DNA of 50,769 nt from Welwitschia mirabilis (Eukaryota; Gnetophyta; Gnetopsida; Welwitschiales), in the NCBI GenBank assembly GCA_051453625.1, contig JBOZIK010000001.1, positions 66,269,211 through 66,319,979 of the forward strand, read 5' to 3'. The translations under genes were made by a program, and so were the position numbers. Under the pieces are notes generated by a model that worked only from the letters and a program-made list of their open reading frames with translations, searched no databases and was not told the origin of the DNA. Below are positions 12,421-24,461 of this stretch, in pieces; within the stretch, counting starts at the first letter, position 1, and the number at the start of each line of letters is the position of its first letter.

Positions 12421-13249
12421 CAATTCAACATTAAAGGATGTAGTCAAGAATAAATTTATTAAGATTTTAGACAATGGCATGGCCTATCCAATGTTTCATA
12501 GAAACTAGATTAGTTTAACTCAAATGGTAGTCAAGAAATGGGGAGTCAGTTTAGTGCTTAATAAATTTAAATAACCCATTTCTACTAGGATTTCTTTGAA
12601 GCAAAGAATGTGTATTAACTATAAGAAACTTAACGCCATAACTAGAAAGGACCATTTTCCTCTTTCATTTTCTAATCCAATTCTTGAACAACTAATTAGA
12701 TACCTTTTCTATTTATTTTTGGATAGATATTTAGATTAACTAGATAAAAGTTACTTCTAAAGATTAAGATAAGATCACTTTCACATGTTCCTTTAGAATG
12801 TTTATCTTCAAATTAATGTCTTTTGATCTTTATAATAAGGTTTTCACATTTGAATGTTATCTATTTTCTATATTTTAGGAGTTATTAGAATCTTTTGTAA
12901 AAATATGTTTGGATGGTTTTTCTATTTATGGAATATATTTTTATCATTTTCTTCATAATATTGAATTTGTTCTTTTGAGATGCATTAAGAAACATCTCGT
13001 TTTAAATTGGTAGAATGTCATTTCATGATTAGCAAGGGAACTATATTAGAACATATCATTACTTAAAAATAAATCCAAATAGACCCTACAAAAATATCAC
13101 TAGTCATCCATCTTCCTATCCCAGAGAATCTAAAATACATTTAATCCTTTTTAGATTAGGTAGGGTATTATAGAAGTTTCATTAAAAACTTTAGTAAAAT
13201 CCTTAAACCTCTCTTTGATCTTCTTAGAAAGGATGCTTATTTAAATTTA
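12421..13249 (+). pseudogene. Element P: reverse transcriptase remnant (Athila/Tat-like)
   Basis: The translation from 12421 follows the family pattern: a V-V-K helix and LLDAGIIYP-like block, then RMCINYKKLNAITRKDHFPL from 12605, very close to the conserved plant R.CIDYRKLN..TRKDHFPLPF. Later come a FLD.Y block, the catalytic region as ICLDGFSIYG (about 12908), where the second Asp of F[MV]DD has become Gly, a HLVLNW block near 13000, and a FIKNFSKILKPL block near 13180. Several frameshifts and stops make it inactive. It would have copied the element's RNA into DNA. Confidence 0.88.
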
Positions 13250-13600
13250 CACATAAATGTGAGTAATCTTTTGATTAACTCAAAGAAAACCTTACCATAT
13301 CACCTATCATTCAATCACTTAGTTAGAAATTACATTTTAGAATCATGAGGAATGTTGGTAACTATGTAGTTTAAGACATCTTAAGCTACAAAATGAATAA
13401 TAAAATAATGGTAACTTATTATGTAAGTAAAATGTTAAATTAAAGCTAACTCAACTAGATAGTTACCAAAAAATATATTCCTACAATGATTTTTTCTTTA
13501 GAAAAATTTAGGCAATGTCCTTATGATTCTAAACTCATCATTTACACTCATAATTCCATCCTTAGATATCTTTTTTTTTAAGGAGGATTTTAATCCTAAA
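13250..13600 (+). pseudogene. Element P: RNase H region remnant
   Basis: Readable pieces follow Athila-type RNase H: YYVSKMLN (family: YYASKTLN), then FSLEKFRQCPYDSKLIIYTH (family: FALEKFR.YL.GSK...YTDH), then LRYLFF. Metal-binding Asp residues are not all present; the DH of YTDH reads HN here. The frame is broken by stops. In the intact family this domain removes the RNA strand during reverse transcription. Confidence 0.75.
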
Positions 13601-13689
13601 TTGATTATATGGGTTTTACTATTACAGTTATTAAAAATCAAAGACATAGAGGATTATGATACTATAGTATCTATCCATCTTTCATGAAT

Positions 13690-14235
13690 TAATCAAAATG
13701 TTTTGCATGACTCCATTTCTACCAATGATTCTTTTCTTAATGAACGTCTCTTCTCCATCTTAAAAATGCCTAGGTTTACTAACATTGCTAATTACGTGAT
13801 CTTCAAAGTTATTTCTTCTCAATAGACTCCTAAGACTAGAAAGAAATTCTTAAGCCAAGTAAGATACTTCCTTTGTAATAATTATTATCTCTATAAATAA
13901 TGTCCTAATCAAATCATTTGAAGTTGCATTTTTCAATCTAAAATACATGAAATTTTTAAGCTTTATTGTTTCAAGACTTGTGGTGATCATTAAATTGCTA
14001 ATAAAACCATCATAAGGATTATTCAATGTTGTTTGTATTAGAATTTTATTTTTAAAGAATCTTCATTGTAAATCTTGGGAAAATTGTCAAAATCTTCTAA
14101 TCCTTATAATAAGACACATGATTTCCTTAAACTCTATCATTGTTATTAAAGTAATTGATGTTTGTGAAATTAACTTTAAAAGCTCATATCCTTCTTATAA
14201 TGAACAACAATACATCCTTGTTTGTATTGAGTATG
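13690..14235 (+). pseudogene. Element P: integrase, N-terminal part, interrupted by element Q
   Basis: The piece reads through the region before the zinc-binding domain (FTNIANYVIF, then YYLYK.CPNQII), the zinc domain (CFKTCGDH, the family's GGHF block) and into the catalytic core (VIDVCEINF, then YILVCIEYV; family: W.IDFMGP...YILVAVDYVSKWVEA). The first catalytic Asp is Asn here. The coding match stops at 14235 and continues in phase at 24860, across element Q. Stops are frequent. Confidence 0.85.
14231..14235. repeat. Target-site duplication, left copy (GTATG), of element Q
   Basis: GTATG here and TTATG at 24855-24859 flank element Q and differ by one base. Removing Q plus one copy lets the integrase reading phase of element P continue, which confirms the insertion point. 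Confidence 0.8.
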
Positions 14236-14635
14236 TATAATGTTTCATTTTACTACTTTAAGATCATTTCATGTAAAAAGGGAACATATAAGTATTATGT
14301 CAAAATCAATAAGAAAAACAAGATGTAATTTACTAGAAAGGTAGACTTTATTATTGATAATATTATATTACATTTCTTATCATTAGCTAATAGCCATAGA
14401 CTAGTGGCCAAAGGTAAAGGCATGGATTACAATTTGAACCCTTCTCATAAGACCCTTGAGGATTAGCCAAGGCAGCCTCTCCACCCCCATCAAATGGCAT
14501 AGTCTTAAGTAGAAAAATGAAAGGACATAATCCATATATTTGGGTTACATCCATTTATATATATTCATTAGTCATGCTTAATTACATTTAGCATCTTAAC
14601 ACATTTCTTTACAACTATGAATTTGAAACATTACA
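14236..14635 (-). repeat. Element Q 3' LTR (400 bp)
   Basis: Matches 24462-24854 along its length, for example TTTACTACTTTAAGATCAT, TCATTAGCTAATA and TCATTAGTCATGCT. The inner edge on the minus strand is preceded by the purine-rich AAGGAGAAGGGAA (revcomp of 14636 onward), as expected of a polypurine tract before a 3' LTR. Confidence 0.88.
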
Positions 14636-14899
14636 TTCCCTTCTCCTTAATTATCATGCTCATCCTTGAGTGCAGTTTCACATCGTCCTATGCCATTTGT
14701 AAAAGCATGCTCATTTAGATTGTGTTCTATATTATCTATAAAATAAAAAAGAGGAAAAAATACTATACATTAATAGATACACTAAAAAGTGGAATAATAG
14801 CATATCATGCTTTTTTAAAAGGTTTAGAAAAAGTATCCTACATATACTTCATATTTTCCTAGATTTTTTTATTATAATAGGTCCATTAGATAAGTACTT

Positions 14900-16150
14900 C
14901 TTATACATTCTTATTTCTTAATTTTTTAGGTTTGCTATTCAAGACCTTCTTAGGCTAAACAATAAAGCTTAAGTTATGTTTGAGTATAATGTGCATTTAG
15001 TTTAAGGTGTAGTCCTTGGTCTTATCCTCATAGTAAAGTTTTAACATACTCATATGGAAGACAAGTTAATCTCAGACATTTGTAGAGGTAGTTCTAATTT
15101 GTAAGTTAGGTCCCCTATTCTTTTGATAATCTTAAATGGACTACAATACTAAGAGAATAGCTTAAATATTTTCCCATTTTTACGTAGTTTTTGTTAGGCT
15201 TGAACTTTAATAGTACTTGTTCGTCAACTTGGAATATGTGGATCTAATGTTTCTAATTATGATTTTTTATTATACTAGTGTTCATTGGCATGTAATTATC
15301 ATTTTATTTTATTAGTTTTATATTCTATGGATTTCAACTCGGATGGTATAGTCCTTTCTATTCTTTATGAATGTTGAAACCATGTGATAGGGCTAGGATA
15401 GTTCCTACCATACATTACTTTAAATGGTAAACATGGAATTAGGGTCTAAAAGATCTAGTTATAAGTGAACTCAATCAGGTGTAGATAGTTCTTCCACTAT
15501 TTGGGATTTCCAAACATATAGCATTGTAATGTATCTTTTAAAATATAATTAACCCTTTCCATTTAACCATCTAGTTTTAGATGATATGTACTACTGAAAC
15601 TAAGCTTGATGCCCCAGTGATGGAAGAAACTCTATCATAACTTAGATAAAAATTTAGATCTTAATTGGATACAATAACTTGAGGTGCTTCATATAACCTA
15701 AAGACTTCCTACACAAATCATGGAGCCAATTCTTTGGCTATGTTAGAGCTTCTTACTATAATGAAATGATTTATCTTGGTTGATTTGTCTATTAAAAAAA
15801 AAAGTTACATTATGTTGTTCATTAATAAGAGGAAAATGAGTGATGAAATACATGAAGATTTCTTTTCATTTTCACTTCAGTACCCCTAATCATTAAAGAA
15901 ATCCATTGGATCTTCCTTAATTAATCTTCATTAGCTAGCATGTGGGATAGTTATAGATGTACTCTTTTAGATCTACTTTTATTCTAGGCCAAAAATAATG
16001 ATTTATCAATTGATGATAATTTTAGATAAATGTGAAATGCCTTGCATGAGAAGCTTCACGTAGTTTGGACATTAACTTCCTTCTCCATCAAACTTGGAAA
16101 GTGCAAAGATATCATTCTTTTAGTAGGTACTCCTTCCATCAGAATGTGTT
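14900..16150 (-). pseudogene. Element Q: integrase remnant
   Basis: Minus-strand translations match chromovirus integrase. At about 15750-15850 a DKSTKINHF block (family: DRLTK.AHF) is followed by IVSN.DLNF (family: IVSDRD..F), with Asp replaced by Asn. Near 15560 there is a decayed T-YH-Q-DG-ERVN block, then NYLHLIEFTYN (15490-15510). Near 15100-15220, FQVDEQVLLKFKP and then SPFKIIKRIGDLTYKLELP correspond to the conserved GD.V.L and YGP..I..+IG...Y.L.LP blocks. Frames change several times. A chromodomain could lie at 14640-14990 but I cannot read one. Confidence 0.75.
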
Positions 16151-16350
16151 GATGTCAATGTCTTTCCCTTCTTAAATCAACTAGTATATTTCTTCAAAGT
16201 ATGGATTGCTATACATGAACTCTTTAAGAAAATTCAATAGATCTGATATGATAGTTGTGACTAATATGTATCACATTCTACTCAAGACATCTACAAATTT
16301 ATTCTCCTTTCCTAGAGTATATTATAGTTTGAAGTCATATTCTACAAGTA

Positions 16351-16430
16351 GTTCAAAAGAGGATGTTTTTAAAATATTCTTTGGCACATGTTCAAAAGAG
16401 GTCGTTTATAAAATATTCCAAGCTTTTGGA
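16351..16430. repeat. 39-bp tandem duplication inside element Q
   Basis: GTTCAAAAGAGG(A/T) followed by GTTTNTAAAATATTC occurs at 16351 and again at 16390. The period is 39 bp, a multiple of three, but the surrounding RNase H to integrase region is already broken by stops. Confidence 0.7.
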
Positions 16431-16734
16431 ACCTATTTTGAGTATGAAATTTTCTCCTAGTAGATAATGTTTCTAAACCTTTAGTGCATGCACAATGGCT
16501 AGTAGTTCAAGGTCATGGATGGAGTAGATCCTCTTATGTTGATGTAGTTTCTACAATTTGTAGGTAATGACTTAATGATCATGATTTTATATAGATCTTA
16601 TACCTTGGCTAGAAGCATTATTAGTAATGGTAAATGATTTTTCCATATCTACAATCTTAAGGATAGGTGTAGTTGTAAATATCAACTTTAGTCTGAGGAA
16701 TGCTTCTTTGTATTTATTATTAATGTTGAATGTT

Positions 16735-16905
16735 GATAGGAATTTATTTAAATCTATAAGTGGAGTTTCAAGCTCAAATAATCCTAAAATAAACTTTCAA
16801 TAAAAGCCAACCAGCCCTAGAAAGCTTTAAACTTGTGTAGCATCTTTTAATTCTAGCCATTTTCTTATGGCCTACACTTTGACCAGATTAGTTATAACTT
16901 TAATT
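16735..16905 (-). pseudogene. Element Q: C-terminal RT (connection) fragment, separated from the rest of RT
   Basis: The minus strand reads NLVKV.AIRKW, then SFLGLVGFY and KFILGLFEL, which follow the family's DP.KVEAI..WP, RSFLGLAGYYR+FI+GFS pattern. The preceding RT residues end at about 18605, so about 1.7 kb of foreign sequence lies between two pieces that should be adjacent. Confidence 0.8.
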
Positions 16906-18605
16906 TTTTAAATTTAATTTCCCTTCTTTTTTAATATTTCTACCTAATAAACATAGTAGAAAATAAGACCAAATTATACTTACTCCTTAATTATAATTTC
17001 CATATCATAAGAAAGAAAAATCATATCAATATCATATATTTACCTATAATTAATTTCTAGGCTATTTTGGTTTACAAATAATAGTGATGTTATAAGTTTG
17101 TATTCCTTATTTCTTCTTATTTTTTTAATCACATAAAATATATCATGTGAATAGTTGAAGAGATGTAAACTTATTGTCAACATACATGGATAAATTTTAA
17201 GGATAATACCTAACTAATATAATAAGAGGTCATAACTTCAATTAATGGCATTCCAACTTAATATCTAGCCATCATCTAGATGTGAGTTGGTTTTACTTTG
17301 GATTTTAAACTATACAAACATGGCTAGGATCAACTTCATATGCTTTCACTTAATCTCAATATACCATCAATATAGGTGACAAGCAATATATGAGGTGTAT
17401 GCATGCTTACAAATAACCCCCGCTTCCTTGAAGCATCTCTAGATGGTGTAACATGATCCATCGATGCCAAGGGCTTGAGATATTAAGTTAGAGTAAGTTC
17501 ATACATGGGTAGGACAAAAGAGTGGTTATTAAATCCACTTCCAAAAGGGTAATATAAAAAAATGTGATGCAATCCACCTTGGGAATGGAATCTAAGTATG
17601 GGGATGAACATTATTAGAATTATCTTGATTTAGTTCTGTTCAATGAATACACCATACAAATGCATGAAATTAATTTTATCTAATATGTATATTTAATGAA
17701 TTATTTACCTAGTTATAATAATTCTAATCATCACTTAGTTCATTTAATAGAAAAAATCATGAAAAAGAAAGTAAGCATACAAGAAAATTTCTTTTTCCAA
17801 GAATATTATGATAAAAATCTAAAGAAAGGAAATAATATGTTATTTTATTTTTTATCTAAATAAAGGAAATATTATTTTCTTTTTCTTTTAAAAATACAAA
17901 ATAATATACTTAAATAAACTAAAACATACCCGAAGCTATGCTAATCCTAGAAACACTCCTCCATACTCATATGACCATCTACATAGATTGGTGTGAAGAA
18001 GGTAAACAAAAGAGAGTATAACTCAAGAATAATTGTTAAGATATAATTACTTATCCAAGATTTCATATGGATATATTATAAGTGAATAAGAAAAATAAGT
18101 GATAAGCTAGAAACTACTTCTACTGCTTAAATTACTAGGGTGAAAACTCTTATAAGCATGCACATCTGAAGTAAACTAAGGGTAAAAGAGGTATTTTTAC
18201 AATTAAATACCACTTATAGATAATTTAACTTAGCTCTACTAATAGAAACATATTTTATATACTTAATTTTCCTATAAAAGTTTATGTAATAAATTTTCTA
18301 TAATTTAAACATTAATTATAACATATTTATGCCTAAGAAAGACATAATAATTAAAAATTAATAATTAATTAATTATAAAGAAAAAATTAAATTATAGAAG
18401 TTTCTCAAAAACTAGACATATAATAGGTTTCATAAAATCTAACTTCAAATATTTTATAATTATACAAGTATTATTTCTAATCTAATAATTTAAGGTTAAT
18501 TTTAAAATGATATTTTATTTGATAAGAAACTTAAATAAGAATAACTAATCATTAACTAAAAGCCTAACTTACTTAATGTTTAAGTAATTAAGGTTTGTAA
18601 AATAT
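16885..18605. mobile_element. Unidentified insertion of about 1.7 kb within element Q's RT
   Basis: The RT coding match stops near 18605 (after a LGHVISSKGI block) and resumes near 16900. The intervening DNA has no coding match. A perfect 10-bp inverted repeat, GATTAGTTAT at 16885-16894 and ATAACTAATC at 18541-18550, lies near the two ends, but no target duplication was found at those points. It could be a non-autonomous DNA transposon, a solo LTR or some other insert. Exact ends are uncertain by tens of bases. Confidence 0.5.
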
Positions 18606-19900
18606 GGAATATGACACAATTCCTTTACTAGAAATGACATGCCCTAGGTAACCAATTTCTATGTGGAAAAAATCACATATTCTTAGTTTAGCTTTGAAAT
18701 CATGCCAAGCCAAGACCTATAGAACTTGCTTAAGATACATAACATGATTGTTTCAACACTTTGAGTACACTAGAATGTCATCCAAAAATAAAACCATGAA
18801 CTTATCTAGGCAAGATTAAAATATTTTATTTATAAACCTCATAAAAGTAATGGAAACATTTCTTAATCTAAAGGGCATTACTAGAAACTCAAAGTGCTCA
18901 TATCTTATTGTAAAGGCAGTCTTATATCTTCTTCTTTGATGTGGACTTTTATCTATATCTTAAGTCAATCTTTAAGAATAATTTGGATTCTTGAAGTTAA
19001 TCCAATAAATCATTAATTCTTAGTAAAGGATATCTATTTTTAATAGTTACCTTATTTAATTATTTATAGTCAATGTAAAGTATCAAGGTGTCATCCTTTT
19101 TCTTCATGAAGAATACAAGGGCTCCATGAGGTGGTACACTAGGATAGATATTATCTTGTAAGAGTAGATGATTAATTTATAGTTTTATTTTTCTGAATTC
19201 TATTACTAAAAACCTATAAGGAGCTCATGCTATTTGTTGCACTTTAGAAATTAGATTAATGGCATGTTGTACTTTTCTCCTTGATGGTAAAGTCTTAGAA
19301 TCTTCAAATACATTAGAAAATTATTATAGTTTTAAAGGTAAGGAAAAGTCATCTTTGAAAATTTTTGCTTGAATTAGGGTGATGAACATCTATTTCCTTT
19401 TAATAGATTTGGGGATCTACTTGGGTGAGATCAGGGCCACTCTATTATTTCCTCCCTTTTCCTTCAAGATTCATTCTCTAAGTGAAGTTATTAGTAACAG
19501 AGTGCATTAATGGAAATTAATTAAAATATTATATCTAACTAATAAAGTAATTCCTAAAGTATTATGATGTTCTCCTAGATGAAAAATGTAAAACTTATCT
19601 TTAAAGTCTAAGTAATGGATATTATAATTGATAAGGGTGGCAATCCCATCTTGGGTGGAAAAACTACCTTCTATAATCCATATTATTGATTTTTGTTCCT
19701 TGAAAGGATTAATGTTTAATTTATAAAATAGTATTAGAGAGATAAAATTATGGAAGGAATAATTATTTATTATAAATAAAAGAAAGAAGGATGAAATTCA
19801 ATCATGTAATTTTAAGATAGAGTAGTGCTTATGAGTGATACTTGTTTAAGTAGTGGCATATGATGTTTTAGCTAGGAAGGCTAAACTCTATGATACTTGG
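18606..19900 (-). pseudogene. Element Q: protease end and reverse transcriptase
   Basis: Reading down from 19900 on the minus strand there is a LL.RYN protease-end block, then the RT N-terminus: FSNVFED, APYRFL, PHGALVFFMKKKDDTLILYI near 19120, then LNKVTIKNRYPL. The catalytic block FLDDILVYSK near 18780 keeps both Asp residues. Near 18640 comes YLGHVISSKGI. These are classic Ty3/gypsy chromovirus RT blocks. Stops and frameshifts are scattered through it. The protease active-site triad is not readable. Confidence 0.85.
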
Positions 19901-19999
19901 GCTGATTATTCTAAGAAGTGTTTGATGATTAAGCTCCAAGTTGATAGTTCTTAATAAGGTATCCTTTTCTATGATACTTGGAATAGGTGATGTTAATCC

Positions 20000-20925
20000 T
20001 GGATGTGTCATGAGGTAGTGGTACATTTACTGAATTAGATTTATTTACCTGAGTATTATGGGAATCGTTCCATTGATTTTTCTACCCTTAAAGTAGTATT
20101 CTATCTTTTAGTAGGCATCTTCAATTAATTTAATTTATAAAGTGTAAAGAATGTTTTGGAGTTTAGATGGTAATATTCTAATGAAATTGTTGATCAACTA
20201 AATTTATGAGAAATTATTTTGATATTTCATAAGGTGTTGGTACTTGGATTAATGTTTATCAAGTGGATATTTTCCAAGATGGAGGCACTAGAATTTCATC
20301 ATTTGATCTTCTATAAAATCATCAAGGAAAATTTCTTTTTGAAATCTTCCATGAATGCATTTCAAGGTGCTTGCTGAGGTATCTTTGCTAGCATTAAAAT
20401 CATCATTCCTATGCATTTCCTACAATAAAGGTAGTGGCATATTCACATCTTCATTTTGGTGGAACATTTTTGAAGGCCACAATAATTTCGATCTACTAGA
20501 ACCATGAAATAGCTTCTTCATTTATCCTAGCTTTTTCTTCATATTTTCTAAGATGTATTATTTTAGCAATTTTCTCTGTCTTCTTGCTCTAGACTAGAGC
20601 TATTTTTTTGACTAGATAAAAATACTTAAAGATTAACATCTTTATTTAATTATCTCATTTAGAAGTTTTGCTAGTTAATGATATCATATGGAGTTTTTTG
20701 CCATGACGTGAGGGGTTAATCTTGGGCTATCCTAGTGGTTTGCTTAATGAGTTATTCTTTCAAGCATAAGAAAAGGTAATCAAGCCTATTGGTAAGAAGT
20801 TCATTCTAAGAGTGTATGTGGTTTAACTATGTTCCAATATCATCCATTCTTTTATTTACCCTTTGTTCCATGATGTTCTAGTTGGTTTTAAATCCTCTTA
20901 AACTCATATGCCTCTTTTATTTTTG
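20000..20925 (-). pseudogene. Element Q: gag remnant
   Basis: The minus-strand frame near 20850 reads EQRVNKRMDD, a charged N-terminal helix. Near 20330 a W-AFMEDFQKKFSLDD block fits gypsy gag (W..F...F..KF), and HLGKYPL then Y-HLMKY fit the L.QG.MTV.EY..+F region. The zinc knuckle is not identified. The position between leader and protease supports gag. Stops are frequent. Confidence 0.6.
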
Positions 20926-23900
20926 CTTTTTTTCCTTCCTAATATTAGTTCTTACTCTTTTGTGAAGTATTATGCCTTTTTATAGTGCCAAGAAAAGGGT
21001 TTGATATTCCTAACTAAACTGTGACTACTAAACCAATTAATGGTTGTTATAACAACTACTAATGAAGTGAATCCCATTGGTGCTAACTATCAAGGAAGTG
21101 CAACATTGAAAGCTAATCACTGAATAGGTACAACTTCTGAGTGAGAAGGTGTAACATCAGATGAGGAATTGCAATGCGAAAAACACTTAGTTGAGCATTC
21201 TAAAATGAGGAGGAAAGTATTAGAGATGACTGAGGAGTGTAAGAGCATCAAGAATTAAACTATGATGTTAAGCACCTGAGTGCAACATTATACATTTAAG
21301 TGCAATGTTAGATACCAAAGTGTAATGCTAGAATTATGGTTCTAAGTGGGTGAAGTGAGGCAAGAAGTGTTAGGAGTCAAACTATAATGTCAGACACCCA
21401 AGTATGATGTTGGACATTCAACTATAACATTGAATACCCATGTGTAATGTTGACACTCTAAGTATGATATTGGGAATCAAACATGATGTTAAATACCTAA
21501 GGAGGGTCAAGAGTCAAACTACAACATCAAGTATGATGTCAAACACCTAAGTGCAATGTCGACACTCCAAGTATGATGTTGATCCTTCAAGTACAACATC
21601 TGCCTCATGAAGTGTGACATTATCTAGGGATCCTAACTATAGTATTTAACTATAGTTTAATTATGATTTTCTTTTACTTAAACCTTAGTTAACTAGCACT
21701 ATAACTATAGTTAACTTTTACTATTGTGATTACTTAACCCAAAGTTTAGTTCTATAAACACCTAATTGACCCCTCATTTTTACCTTAGTTGAATCATGTT
21801 ACAACCTAATGGTAGTTCCACACCCCTTTATCTTACTATCATATTTATCATGTGGCATTTTCTTGTCCCTTACTAATTTCTTGTACTTTTATCATGCTTT
21901 TTACCATTCTTTGGTATTCTTTACTTCCTTTAAATACAAAATTCCTTTTCAATAATATCATTTATATGATACTCCATTTCAAGATATGACTCAGATATTA
22001 TATCCTTCTATTTTATAGAATTCTACAAATGTCAAGTTTGTTGAGCTGGAGATAGAGTAATGTGCTATGAAGCAAGGCTTATCCTAGATTTTCACATTTA
22101 ACTTGATTAACTTGTGTGTTTTTCCTTTATTTTTGCTTATCATCCAAGTTCACTTCACCTCTTGGATTCTTTTTATGCCTCTTTTGATCCTCATACATGT
22201 ACCATAGCACACCATCTTCATGGTTCTATGCCAATTTCTAAGGAGAGTATAAGATTGGTTTTTATCTTAATCTAAGATAACTAGATTCCTTCAAAAGTTT
22301 TTCATTCCAATGGAGAATTATACTATTTTATCACCAACCATCTAGATGGATTTTCTATGTATAGAAGATGGGTACAAATTGGCATGGAGTATCCACAACT
22401 AACTTTTGTACTTCTTATTTCACATCTTACAGTCAACTTATCATGGGAAAAGATTTTTTCAAGATTATATTAGTGAAATTATTACATACATAATTTATTT
22501 ACTACCTCTTATAGTTAATAGTATCTCTTTAAATGGGAATTCAATTATTTGTTCATCCACCCTCTCCCAACTAATCCATATGCAACAAAACAGATGTAGA
22601 GGTGATTTTTTTATGCTTATATTTTACTTAGTTTATACTTTTCTTTTACTGATCTTGATGGTTTACAACCTTTTTGTTATTCTAATGTAGATTATTCTCT
22701 GGTCTTATCTCCTCATGAAATATTTGCTTATTCTTTTATTCATTCTTGATCTTCTTCATTTATAAAGGGTAAAGCTTCTAGGGATTATGATACTTGAGAG
22801 ACATCTTAGGATACTTTTTTTGTTTCTTCTAAGGTAAGGATCCTTGTATGGAAATTTCAAATAACATATGTATTTCTAATGACTATTTTTTCTTATTTTG
22901 TACTATATATGAGTAAGGCATTAGGATCTTGATATTTCTCCCACTACAAGTGTGATACAACTCTTATTAGTCATCTTATTCAAGAAGAACATGAAAAGGT
23001 AGAATCCCTTCTTAGCTTTGCTTGATGTCATGGTTCTGTGGGATATTATTTTAGCTTCTTTTAGTTGTCTCCTTTTTTCTTTCTTTATCTACCATAATAC
23101 TTACATATGATACTTCCTTCTTTTTGGTTTAGAATCAATGTCGTGAAGCTTTAGTGGAGGAGGAACTTGAATTAATCACATAGCCTTTAGAAAAGCTCTT
23201 GATTTGACAGTTAAGAAAAGATTGATTCTTTTTCTTCTATTTTTTTCATTAAGAGCTTCATGAACTTGCTATTTCCTTTTAATTCTTAAGAAGAGGTTGT
23301 CCTAAATAGATTTGGTAAATTAATAAATCAGAGGAATATATCCTATTCTATTCCTTATTTTCAGTCTTTCATCTTGAGGCTAGTACTTCCTTAGAAATCT
23401 CTAAAATCTTCTTGTCATCCTTCTTTAGTCCCATAGATAATATATAATGAGCAGGGTTAAGTATCCTATCATATATATCAATTGTTTTGATGTTAAAGGT
23501 CTTGTATCCAAAGATCAAGAAATTAATGGACCAACTAGAAAAGTATCAGACTTTGTCTAGTTTGCTTCATACATAAGTTATCCATCCTTTTCATTTGGAT
23601 AAAATTTGTGTTTATCATCATTCTAGGATGGTAGTTTTTCCATGGGATTTTAAATGTATCAAGTCTTCATATTTTACTTTCCATTATCCTTCTTAGTAAA
23701 AATGACCTTCCCCTTTATAGGACTTTTACAACTTGATTAAGATGACAGAGTCCTTTTACTACATGGCTTGACATGATGTAGAGTAATAGGAATCTATGAG
23801 TGATTTCCTTCATATGTTAGAGAATTAGATAAAGAATATGCATCTTTATGAGAAGAAATCATGAAAGGATTCTTTCTAAATTACTACCTTAAAAGCGAGT

Positions 23901-24449
23901 TAAGCTACTTTGACAGCTCACGTGATGAAGAGTGAGAGAATGATTTAAGCTTATGTAGATTGCTTAGCTATTATCATTGATGATATCAACATCATATATC
24001 ATAGTAAGAAACTTTTCAAAGAGCATCTCTTATGGGCTCTAATGGATTATAGTAAGCTTTATATGAAGCTTTACAAAAAGTCTTACCCAATAATAGGGAT
24101 GGCTTCTGTAGTTGATTCTTCTTCTATTGAAATCAACATGTGTTTCTCATATTGAGTAGAAAAAAATCACTATTCTAGATGTAAAGAGTTATGATCCCAT
24201 TCCATCTTTTATAAAGGATCTTCTTCCTCCCTAATAATGATTATCTGAGATGTTATGTCATATGTACTACTTACTGTTACCTTATTTCTTTCGTCTATCA
24301 TACTATCTACAACTTTTCCTTTATATTATTTCTATGGAATGTATGGTTGTTATTTGGCTTTTTAATGTTATCTTTTTCTTACTATGGTTATGATACTAGG
24401 ATTATCTCCTTATTTTCTTATAAGTAGAGGGTTACTACTTAACCTTTAC
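20926..24449. other. Long leader region of element Q, partly unexplained
   Basis: About 3.5 kb lies between the PBS (24450-24461) and the gag start on the minus strand. It includes the 20-bp minisatellite at 21280-21620. The + strand at 22406-22690 has a 94-codon open frame with no recognised motif. At 24139-24190 a + strand frame has widely spaced Cys and His residues that loosely recall a copia-type zinc knuckle, but the spacing is off by one. A further nested, oppositely oriented element is possible; I could not find its ends. Confidence 0.35.
21280..21620. repeat. Degenerate 20-bp minisatellite
   Basis: About a dozen units of the form AAGTATGATGTTGGACACYC are mostly 19-21 bp long, for example at 21380-21480 and 21525-21600. 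Variants alternate between AAGTATGATGT, AAGTGCAATGT and AACTATAACAT. The period is not a multiple of three and the array lies outside the coding blocks. Looser copies extend back to about 21090. Confidence 0.8.
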
Positions 24450-24461
24450 TCTAATACCAAA
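24450..24461 (-). other. Element Q primer-binding site (initiator-Met type)
   Basis: The minus strand reads TTTGGTATTAGAG directly after the LTR end GGAATATTACA. It differs from TTTGGTATCAGAG by one C-to-T change. This fixes the orientation of the element. Confidence 0.8.

Noticed and set aside
16206-16460. 84-codon + strand frame as a gene
   Set aside because: It is opposite to the RNase H to integrase region of element Q and includes a local 39-bp duplication; no motif.
21280-21620. CRISPR-like array of 20-bp units
   Set aside because: Units are directly adjacent with no unique spacers, and the context is a plant retrotransposon; it is a minisatellite.
22406-22690. 94-codon frame as a possible membrane protein
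   Set aside because: It is hydrophobic mainly because the DNA is T-rich. There is no family motif, and it lies inside the leader of element Q.
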